This document shows, one piece after another, positions 49,372 to 57,329 of a DNA stretch of 64,000 nt; within the stretch, counting starts at the first letter, position 1; every line of letters starts with the position of its first letter. The notes beneath the pieces were generated by a model, which worked only from the letters and a program-made list of their open reading frames with translations, ran no database searches and was not told the origin of the DNA. Made by a program: the position numbers and the translations under genes. The stretch comes from an uncultured Chloroflexota bacterium (GTDB taxonomy: Bacteria; Chloroflexota; UBA4733): positions 49,294-113,293 of the forward strand of contig CALBSQ010000389.1 in assembly GCA_937967325.1 (NCBI GenBank). Direction: 5' to 3'.

Positions 49372-52300
49372 ATGGCTAGATTTGAGCCTGTTTCCCGGGG
49401 AATAGCCTACCACCCGCAAGTGTTCCTGTGCAGGGCTTGGCTCCCCCTGCTTCTGCTCGTGTCGTTACTTGCCGAGGCCGCACGGCCTATGGCCGCGCAA
49501 GCGCACAATGGAACGACTGTGGTCACGCCGGTGATTGCCACGGTACCTGCAATCACCGGCCCATGTGATACTGTGCAAACCGGCGATTTCGCTCACAGCA
49601 CCACCGTCACAATTGACCAAAATATCAACGTCTATGTTGAGCGCACCGATAGCGATCTCTACCTCTGCTTCTACGGCATCGATGAGCGACCTCTCGGCGA
49701 TATCCCACCCTCCGCCGCTGATAATGCCATAGCATACATTGATCCTGTCCATAGAGCCGGAGCAAGCGATGTCTTCAGTACTCAGGACTTTCGGGTGATC
49801 GCTCGGCCGTCGGGTCAGTCGACGGTCCTTGGCAGTGCCTCGCCCGGGAGTCTTTATCTGGCATGTAATCCGTTTACCGGCGGCTGTGGGCCCGTTCTCT
49901 CCTATGCTGGTTCAGGTCTACCATCCCCAGATTGGAGCGTCAGTGGAGGGAGCGAAACCGCCCTTTCGGAATTCAGCCAGGTATGGACTGCGGAAATCCG
50001 GATTAGTAAGCCTTTACTCGGCGGTAATTGGGATCATACAATCGGCTTCATGCTGCAATATCATGCTGGGAGCTACGGCTCCGGACTAACTCGGGCAGCA
50101 TTTTGGCCACCCCAAGCTCGTCCCACACAGCCGGACACGTGGGCGGACTTGAACCTCAACGGCGGTCTCCAGCCTTTTATCACTCGCGTGGTGCCAACGA
50201 TCGTAAAGACGCCTCAAGCGCTTCGTCCCGGCACGACAGTCTATCTCAACGGCTTCAATTTGTGCGCGAACAATCCGAAGGTGCAATTCGGGTTTGTGGG
50301 CGGGGCCGTCTCCGACGATGCCCTGGCGACGCCCACGGCATGCGCAGCAGACGGCTCCTCCCTGCAAGTCACAGTGCCACGTTTGGCCGTCAGCGGACCG
50401 GTGAGTTTGATACAAACAACTGGGGTTCGCTATAGGGCAGTCTCCACCGACACGCTAACTGTTCAAAGCTACCGTAACACGAATGGCTTCGCCTTCCAGA
50501 ACAATGGGCAAACCAGCGATAGCTTCAATCTTAGTGACTATGCGGACGTCTTTGGTAGTGACAAGTTTTTCTTGAGGGTTAATCCGTGCTGGCCTTGGTT
50601 TGACTGCTCATTCCCAACTCCGATTCCCGATCCAATATCTTATCTTTATTTTTATGCAACCAGTCAAATGCTCGACAATCTCGGTGACTGCTTCGGATTC
50701 ATATTGGCAAGCGAACGGATGATCAATGGTAACGAGGCTCTTAGCAACTTTAGCCCTGGGAACGCTACGACAATATGGCAACTGGACGGTCCGACTGCGC
50801 CTTCCGACTCGCTGCATCACTATATCAAACTTCAACACCTTTATCAGTTAAGCTCCCAATACATAAAGGCGTATGTAAGCGGTGGCCTGGATCATCTCTC
50901 TGCGGGTGGTAGCGCGAGGATTTACGATCAGGTGCATACTGCTCTCTCGCAAAATCCGCCGCAGTATCCGCTCATAGCTATCAGTCCCGGAGGAACCAGT
51001 GGACATCAAGTCGTTGCGTACGACTTAGAGATGAACGACACAAGTGGAGCAGGGCTCGACTATTATATATATGTTTACGACCCAAATCAGCCTTTCACAG
51101 CATCCGAGTTTAATGACCTGGACCTTCATAGATCCAATGAGGTAACTAGTGGTCGAATACACGTCTCCGGTGATAACTGGTCGTACTCTGCATCAGCGAC
51201 AAACTGGAATGACGGAATCGAGAGGCTTGTACCAGTAGCATACAGCGTGCTACCCAAAGGACAAGCAAGCATGCCGGGCCTAGATGCAACGACGAGCGGA
51301 TTCTTCGTAATATTCGGCAACGCTAAGATCAGCCAGGTCAGCAATCAAGCTGGTAACACACTGTATAAAGCGGACGGAACCATCAACACCGACCCAAGCA
51401 CGCGTTTGCCGGATGCCTTTATTTATCCCGACATGGCCGGAACTGCGACCACGAATGCTGTTGTCTTGGAGTCGCCTGGTATCTATCGACAAACCGTCAC
51501 AGGAACGGGGTCTGGGACGTACAGCAATACGATGTTCAGTCCGGGGCTTGTGGCACAGGTGACAAATGTGGCATCTAGCCCGTCAATCAGCGATCTGCTC
51601 ACGATCAATCCAGCGGCCTCGCAGTTCCAATTCGAATCAGGGGCAGCATCCAAAGAGATCACGGTTGAACTCATCGGACGTGCGACAGATGGTTCGGCGC
51701 GCACAGCGACTGTTACTACAACTGGTATCCAGGGCGGCGCGGACGCACTGTCTTTTGACAACGATCGAAGCAGCGTCGTGTACCAGCACAAGGGCACGAT
51801 GACCAGCTTCGCCCTATCGTTGAGTTGGGTCGGTACAAATGGTACACCGGCTACATACCGTAGCGGGACTCGGGTTGCGAATGCGGGCGACGTCATCTCT
51901 TTCACGCCCGGCGACTGGTCCGATCTGCTGACCAGTACCATACAGGTCTCGACGGTCCGGAGCGATGGCACGCGCCAGGTGGACACGGTAAGCCAGACCC
52001 CTCCGGTACGGCTAACCGGAGCCAGCGAGGTACCGGCGTCTGGTGAGGTCTCGTTTGTGGTCACTGCGACCGCATCTGGTGCTGCTCCCCTTGCAAGCAT
52101 TCAGGCTTCCAGCGCTCCGGATGGACCGTGGCAAACGGTGACGCCCCTGACTGGCCGGGGGCCCACGATGGAAACGGCTACATTTAGTATCACGGACACG
52201 CGTTACGGCGGGTCGACGGCATCCGGCAAACGGATCGTGTACGTTCGCGTCATGGACCGCAGCGGCGACAATATTATCGTTGCGCGGCTGAATGTGACCT

Positions 52301-53088
52301 ACCCAGGGACTTCGTCTGCGGCGACTGATGTTAGGTACTTTCCGCAGACGGGGTTCCGCATCAGTGACGATGTGATCTGGGACTACTTCAGCCATCGAGG
52401 CGCGTTGGCGAGCTTCGGCTATCCGACAAGCCGAACGTTTACACTGCAGGGCTTCAAGGTCCAATTCTTTCAGCGGCGCGTGGTCCAGCTTGATCAGAAT
52501 GGCAATGCGCGTCTGCTAAACTTGCTCGATCCCGGCCTAATGCCGTATACAAGCTTCAACGGCAGCACGTTTCCCGGAGTTGATAGCGCCTTGGTGGCGA
52601 CGGCTCCCGTGCCGACGAGCCAGCCGGCGATCCTGGCTTGGGTTCGGGAGCACGCGCCCGATACCGCAGCCGACATCCCTGTCGGATTCTCAACTACCTT
52701 CCAAGGGACCGTTTCCGCGGAGGCAGCGTTCCCCAGTGGGGGTGATGCCGGTTTGTTGCCGGGCCTCGACCTCGAGATGTGGGGTATCCCGACGAATGCG
52801 CCTACAATAGATCCAAACAACCATAACTTCGTCTATTTGCGGTGGCAGCGCGGCATTATGCACTATGATGCCGGCTGTCACTGCACCCAGGGTGTTTTGC
52901 TCGCCGACTATTTCAAAGCAATCATTACGGGGCAGAACCTTCCGCCCGATCTCGCCCAAGAGGCGGCAACGAGTCCGTTCCTCAATCAGTACGACTCCAG
53001 CGCGCCGCACTGGGTTCATAACTCGAGTCTGCTGCCCAACACTGACCTGACCGATGCCTTTACGCCGGAGAGCCCCGGGGGCCGGTAG
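49372..53088 (+). CDS. large exported modular protein with a papain-like cysteine-protease arrangement
   Basis: 1238 aa. A Sec signal peptide (RAWLPLLLLVSLLAEAARPMAAQA, cleavage after ~44) is followed by a β-sandwich resembling CBM9/DOMON-type domains (~60-265). An IPT/TIG-like domain (~270-360) comes next, then a region with C440 in LGDCFGFILASERM, H545 in SGHQVVAYDLEMND and D570 in YYIYVYDPNQPF, the order and spacing of a C1/C39-type Cys-His-Asp triad. Further β-rich domains and two 'FPQTGFRISDD…FGYP…FQRRVVQL' modules at the C-terminus (~970-1060, ~1170-1215) resemble extracellular repeats of Chloroflexota. GC is visibly lower than the surroundings, suggesting transfer. The function is unknown: a secreted protease or binding protein is plausible. 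Confidence 0.75.
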   Translation: MARFEPVSRGIAYHPQVFLCRAWLPLLLLVSLLAEAARPMAAQAHNGTTVVTPVIATVPAITGPCDTVQTGDFAHSTTVTIDQNINVYVERTDSDLYLCFYGIDERPLGDIPPSAADNAIAYIDPVHRAGASDVFSTQDFRVIARPSGQSTVLGSASPGSLYLACNPFTGGCGPVLSYAGSGLPSPDWSVSGGSETALSEFSQVWTAEIRISKPLLGGNWDHTIGFMLQYHAGSYGSGLTRAAFWPPQARPTQPDTWADLNLNGGLQPFITRVVPTIVKTPQALRPGTTVYLNGFNLCANNPKVQFGFVGGAVSDDALATPTACAADGSSLQVTVPRLAVSGPVSLIQTTGVRYRAVSTDTLTVQSYRNTNGFAFQNNGQTSDSFNLSDYADVFGSDKFFLRVNPCWPWFDCSFPTPIPDPISYLYFYATSQMLDNLGDCFGFILASERMINGNEALSNFSPGNATTIWQLDGPTAPSDSLHHYIKLQHLYQLSSQYIKAYVSGGLDHLSAGGSARIYDQVHTALSQNPPQYPLIAISPGGTSGHQVVAYDLEMNDTSGAGLDYYIYVYDPNQPFTASEFNDLDLHRSNEVTSGRIHVSGDNWSYSASATNWNDGIERLVPVAYSVLPKGQASMPGLDATTSGFFVIFGNAKISQVSNQAGNTLYKADGTINTDPSTRLPDAFIYPDMAGTATTNAVVLESPGIYRQTVTGTGSGTYSNTMFSPGLVAQVTNVASSPSISDLLTINPAASQFQFESGAASKEITVELIGRATDGSARTATVTTTGIQGGADALSFDNDRSSVVYQHKGTMTSFALSLSWVGTNGTPATYRSGTRVANAGDVISFTPGDWSDLLTSTIQVSTVRSDGTRQVDTVSQTPPVRLTGASEVPASGEVSFVVTATASGAAPLASIQASSAPDGPWQTVTPLTGRGPTMETATFSITDTRYGGSTASGKRIVYVRVMDRSGDNIIVARLNVTYPGTSSAATDVRYFPQTGFRISDDVIWDYFSHRGALASFGYPTSRTFTLQGFKVQFFQRRVVQLDQNGNARLLNLLDPGLMPYTSFNGSTFPGVDSALVATAPVPTSQPAILAWVREHAPDTAADIPVGFSTTFQGTVSAEAAFPSGGDAGLLPGLDLEMWGIPTNAPTIDPNNHNFVYLRWQRGIMHYDAGCHCTQGVLLADYFKAIITGQNLPPDLAQEAATSPFLNQYDSSAPHWVHNSSLLPNTDLTDAFTPESPGGR

Positions 53089-53557
53089 AGGCAATACCGG
53101 TCGTCAAGAGGCGTGCGGCGCATTCGCCTTCCTGACAAAACCGGGGCCCGCTCACTTCGCTTTACGATGTGAGAACACCACGACTTGGCAGAGTTCCTTC
53201 CCTCGCTCCTTTTCGTGACACCATCCGAATTGAAGCCTCACCATTGTCGAGGTCTGAACCATCTTGGTCTCTCTCGTCCATTGCGAGGCAATCTACATCC
53301 CTCCGTTGCACTTGGAACTCTGCTCGCAGGCCGCGTGGGTCGGCGTCTGCTCCGTCGGCCAGCGGCTTCCCAGCACCACGCGACAGAACGTCACCGCTTG
53401 GCGGTGTGACGTGGTGTGAAGCTCCGGATCACGGGCCGGGTGGCTGATGATGAGCACTCTGTGCCCACCGTTCGCCTCGTTTTAGCCCAGTCACCCCGCA
53501 GGCAGCAATGACAAGCGACACTGCTGGGATCCCCGCCCGACCGGCCCGGTGGGGCCG
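53089..53557. other. no supportable gene
   Basis: About 470 nt with short random frames. No terminator or repeat is obvious. It separates the exported-protein gene from the convergent ArdC-like gene. Confidence 0.45.
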
Positions 53558-54388
53558 TCAGGCCGCCAGGCCCGGGCAGGCATCCACTCGACTACCCGCT
53601 CCTAGCCGCTCGATCATGTGGTCGGCGGCGCGCAGCACGGCGTCCAGCTCGCGCTCCAGGTCCGCCAACGTCAGCGCGCCCCAGCTCTCTAGGTAGCTGG
53701 CGGCGTACGGGTGCGGAAAGCCGAAATGCCGGCTGACGACGTAGGCGACCGACTCCGCCTGCGCTTCCTTGCGCTCGCGGGCGAGTGCCTTTGACTCCCC
53801 TTGGTGCGGCACTTCGCGTGCCCACTCGTGGAGCATAATCAGGACGCGGTTGTGGCTGTCCGCCCCCCGGCGCACGGCGATACGTCCGCCGGCGCTCCAG
53901 CCCTCGGCGATGCCGAGGTCGTCGCGCTCCTCGACGCGGATGCCCTCCGTCTCAATGGCAGCCTGCACGGCGTCGGCAAGTTCCCGCTGGTCGTCCGGCA
54001 AGGCGGCGCGGTGAACGGGCAGAGCGGGCGGCTCGTTCAACTGGCTGGCGTCGAAAACCGACACGGCGACGAACGCGACATGCTGCTCCTCCGCGCCGTC
54101 GTCGGCGGTGATCATATACGGACGAGGGGCGAGGATGCGGATGCCGCGCGCTCCCTTGCGCACCTGATAGCCCAGCTTCTGCCAGGTTCGGTAGCTGGCG
54201 ATGTAGATTGCCTGCGGGCACTGCTGGGCGATAAGCGCCTGGTTGCGGAGCGAGTGGCGGTGGAAGCTGGCGGCGAAATCGAGCGCTGCTTGCAGGCGGT
54301 CGCTCTTGCCGGCGGCGAGTTCGTCGGCCAGGGCTCGCAAGCCCTCGCGCACGCTCTGGAGCAAGTTGGCGGTGGACTCGGACATCAT
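53558..54388 (-). CDS. ArdC-like antirestriction / ssDNA-binding protein
   Basis: 276 aa. The N-terminal domain reads FAASFHRHSLRNQALIAQQCPQAIYIASYRTWQKLGYQVRKGARGIRILAPRPYMI, the typical ArdC/TraC N-terminal signature (SxxNxxLI…A..Y.TW.KLGYQVRKGA.GI.I). The C-terminal metallopeptidase-like segment has IMLHEWAREVPHQGESKALARERKEAQAESVAYVVSRHFGFP: the HExxH is degenerate (HEWAR), but the ExE-type zinc region AQAESVAYVV is kept. ArdC proteins come with plasmids and ICEs, bind ssDNA and protect incoming DNA from restriction. Start 54388 or 54385 (two ATGs). Fits the mobile-element character of the right half of the window. Confidence 0.82.
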   Translation of the reverse strand: MMSESTANLLQSVREGLRALADELAAGKSDRLQAALDFAASFHRHSLRNQALIAQQCPQAIYIASYRTWQKLGYQVRKGARGIRILAPRPYMITADDGAEEQHVAFVAVSVFDASQLNEPPALPVHRAALPDDQRELADAVQAAIETEGIRVEERDDLGIAEGWSAGGRIAVRRGADSHNRVLIMLHEWAREVPHQGESKALARERKEAQAESVAYVVSRHFGFPHPYAASYLESWGALTLADLERELDAVLRAADHMIERLGAGSRVDACPGLAA

Positions 54389-54518
54389 AGTTGCCTTTCA
54401 CCTGAGCCAGTGGCGACAAACGCGAGCGCGGGACTTCGGGCAGCCGCCGGGGCGGTCGGCGGCAGGGTCTCGGATGCGGCGCGCGGCTTCGCGTACACTG
54501 CCTGCGGAGCGGAGGGCG

Positions 54519-54849
54519 GTATGGGACGGGGCACGGCGCTCGCCGGGGTCGGGGGGATCGCCTTCGGCGTCCTGACCGTCGTCGGCCACCTGGTGACGAA
54601 CGCGCCGGGGGGACCTACCTGGCATCGGATGCCGCAGCCTACGTGGCGCGCGAGCACCTGGAGGCGGTCGTCGTCGGCCGATATCTCGAAGTGCTCGGCC
54701 TGGTCGGGCTGCTCTGCCTGCTGGCGCACCTGCGCCAGGCGCTGGACGCCGCGTCCGGTGACCGACGCGCGGCCACCGTCTTCTGGGCAACCGGGCTGCC
54801 CGCGGCGGCCACGCTGGCGGCGGGCGGGGTACACACGACCAAGCACTAA
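54519..54849 (+). pseudogene. small membrane protein, frameshifted
   Basis: ATG 54519 has GGAGGGCGGT upstream. The first frame gives one membrane helix (ALAGVGGIAFGVLTVVGHLVTNAPGG). The second frame continues YLASDAAAYVAREHLEAVVVGRYLEVLGLVGLLCLLAHLRQAL, then a third hydrophobic segment, and ends at 54849. The shift maps to the GGGGGG run near 54608. The combined sequence resembles multi-pass DUF4386-like proteins but is shorter than usual, so it may also be truncated. Confidence 0.55.
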
Positions 54850-55479
54850 GCGCACACGTCGCTTGGACCTTGGGGCCGGGAAGCCGGAGAGCGAGCACGG
54901 CGCGTCCCCAGATCGGCTCCCCCTTGCCCGGCCCTTCCCGAACGCGAACCCCGAGGTTGTAATGCGCAGTCTCTGAACCTCCCGCATGGTACCAGCCAAG
55001 GGGAATAACGCGGGTACGCGGCGTGCCGGAGCGGGCCGGGCAGGGCTCCATGCCGAGCGCGAGCATCGTGCACAGCCAGGCCGCCAGAACTACGGAGACG
55101 GGCCGAGAACAGGACAGTGCCCACCGGACCCCTGCGGGGGTGCGTGACGAGTTCGCCCGGATTGTCAAGATGTGGGCGGATCGCGGCTGTACCGGAACCT
55201 GGTAGCTTATGCCACAAGAGCCGCGTGTGTGCATATCTAGTACTTTCTGGCTAGCATGCTCTCGCGGGCTTTGGGTACGTGCCTCGCTGGCCGTAAACTC
55301 GATGCAGGTAGCTTCTTTTGGTTTCCAGTCACGATCTCTGCTCGATTCTACCGAGGAGTAGGGCTGGGATTATGGGTCAGGTCGCCATGTAGTCGCTGGA
55401 AATACATGCGGTGCATCGCGAAGCGCCTGTCAGCTAATGGCGGCACAAGTAACGGCCCTTGAATAGAGGAACTTCGCCA
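54850..55479. other. no supportable gene
   Basis: No coding frame with a ribosome site was found. GC falls in the last ~250 nt (55210-55460), which probably contains the promoter of the MauE-thioredoxin gene. Nothing repeat-like or tRNA-like was seen. Confidence 0.45.
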
Positions 55480-57027
55480 TTGTCTGCTATTCTTCTGGGT
55501 GCACGCTTGCTATTGTCAGCGGTGTTTGTCGTCGCAGGCATCACGAAACTCGCGGACTCGCCAGGGTCTCGCCAGGCACTCCGTGACTTCGGGGTGCCGC
55601 GGCCGTTCACTGGCCCCGTCGCCATCCTGCTCCCAGTGGCAGAGCTCGGCATCGCCGCCGCGCTTATCCCCGTACCGTTGGCGTGGTGGGGAGCCATCGG
55701 CGCGCTAGTGTTACTCATACTCTTCATCGTCGGGATCAGCGTCAACCTTGCGCGCGGACGACGGCCAGATTGCCACTGTTTTGGTCACATCGCTTCTTCG
55801 CCGGTCGGCTGGACGACACTCATCCGCAACGTTGGGCTCGCCTGCCTGGCTGGCCTCGTCATCGCGCAGGGAGGCACCGACCCCGGTTGGAGCGCCGTCG
55901 GTTGGTTGACGGGCCTGACGCTTGTTCAATATGCCGGCCTGCTCATTGCAGTCCTGGTCGTTGCACTGCTTGCTGTGGAAAGTTGGTTCCTGTTGCAGCT
56001 GTTCAGCCAGCAGGGGCGCTTCCTTTTGCGCCTCGATGCGATAGAGACACGGCTTGCGTCCGGTAGCGGCGCGCATGATCCGGCAGGAAGACACCCGGCC
56101 GCCAATCAGGGCCTGCCTATAGGGGTGCCCGCACCGTCATTTCGGCTTTCTGGTATTCATCGGGAAGTGCTGACACTCGAGGCGCTGCGTGCTGTCGGCA
56201 AGCCGGTCCTCTTGCTCTTTTCCGATCCCGACTGCGGCCCGTGTACGGAGCTGCTGCCAGAGTTCGGCCGCTGGCAGCGTGAGCACAGCGCGGCCGTGAC
56301 TTTTGCACTTATCAGCCGAGGAGCGATCGAAGCTAACCAGCGGAAGTGTGTGGAGCATGGAATCTTAACTGCACTGATCCAGGACGACCGCGAAGTCGCC
56401 CTAGCCTACAAAGCTCCGGGAACCCCGATGGCCGTGGTCGTTGCTGCGGACGGGACGATCGGTAGCCCCTTAGCAGCCGGCTCCGATGCGATCCGAGCCC
56501 TTCTCGCAACTGCGGTAGGTGCGCGCGGCACATTGCCTGCGCCCGAGCAACTCCGTCAAGCCCTTCCGGCTACGAACGGACGCTGCGAGAATTGCGGCAG
56601 GGGTGTTCCCCCGCCGTCATTGCCCCCCGCCGGACTCGAAGTTGGTGAAACGGCCCCAGCATTTGCCCTTCCGGACCTGTCGGGCACGACCGTTGACTCG
56701 ATCACCATTCGAGGAAGAAATACTCTCTTGCTCTTCTGGAACCCGAGCTGCAGCTTCTGTCAGCGTATGCTCCCCGATCTTCGAGCGTGGGAAGCGGATC
56801 CCCCCCGTGGCGCACCGGACTTGCTCGTGATCTCCAGCGGCGATATTGACGCGAACCGGGCGCTTGGTTTGAGATCACCGGTATTGCTTGATCAAGGCTT
56901 TCAGGCGGGATCCGCTTATGGTGCCAGCGGCACGCCATCGGCGGTACTCATTGACCGCGCTGGCCGGATTGCGTCGAAGGTCACGATCGGGGCACCTGAC
57001 GTGCTTTCGCTAGCCCGCCGAGAATGA
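55480..57027 (+). CDS. MauE-type membrane domain fused to two thioredoxin-like domains
   Basis: About 515 aa; TTG 55480 is chosen because AGAGGAA lies ~8 nt upstream (the frame is open to 55459). Residues ~1-165 are a four-to-five-helix MauE/DoxX domain with the CxCFG motif (PDCHCFG, C98/C100). A signal-anchor-like segment and linker follow. The first thioredoxin/AhpC-TSA fold (about 213-350) has DCGPC (C252/C255), and the second (about 385-515) has SCSFC (C424/C427). MauE and MauD (thioredoxin-like) are jointly needed to form the disulfides of methylamine dehydrogenase; here both activities are on one chain with two CxxC sites. It probably acts at the outer face of the membrane as a disulfide oxidoreductase relay. 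The gene lies upstream of a Cys-rich exported protein. Confidence 0.85.
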   Translation: MSAILLGARLLLSAVFVVAGITKLADSPGSRQALRDFGVPRPFTGPVAILLPVAELGIAAALIPVPLAWWGAIGALVLLILFIVGISVNLARGRRPDCHCFGHIASSPVGWTTLIRNVGLACLAGLVIAQGGTDPGWSAVGWLTGLTLVQYAGLLIAVLVVALLAVESWFLLQLFSQQGRFLLRLDAIETRLASGSGAHDPAGRHPAANQGLPIGVPAPSFRLSGIHREVLTLEALRAVGKPVLLLFSDPDCGPCTELLPEFGRWQREHSAAVTFALISRGAIEANQRKCVEHGILTALIQDDREVALAYKAPGTPMAVVVAADGTIGSPLAAGSDAIRALLATAVGARGTLPAPEQLRQALPATNGRCENCGRGVPPPSLPPAGLEVGETAPAFALPDLSGTTVDSITIRGRNTLLLFWNPSCSFCQRMLPDLRAWEADPPRGAPDLLVISSGDIDANRALGLRSPVLLDQGFQAGSAYGASGTPSAVLIDRAGRIASKVTIGAPDVLSLARRE

Positions 57028-57329
57028 GGCCTTGCCTCCATTGAAACAGCAGGGAGAGATGTGAGGAGAGCTTCAGGCGTGAGTCAAACGTCCGATGTGC
57101 GTCGAACGATTGAGTTGGAGGTCGTCGGCACCGTGGCACAATTGCCACAAGAACGGCTGCCGGGGCCTGCATGGTCCTCGGGCGGGCAAGGATGATACTG
57201 GACGCCATTCAGCTTCCCACGATCTCGCCAGGTCGTCTACATCCTGCGATAGAGTTCGCTTTCGTGAGATATTAGGGGAGTCGCGCAAGAGGTCGCCTAT
57301 CTAAGCTCGCTTAGACCTGGGGAGTATCG
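57028..57329. other. intergenic region between the MauE-thioredoxin and Cys-rich genes
   Basis: 302 nt of lower GC without a supportable gene. It may hold a second promoter or leader for the Cys-rich protein gene. No hairpin was identified with confidence. Confidence 0.45.
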
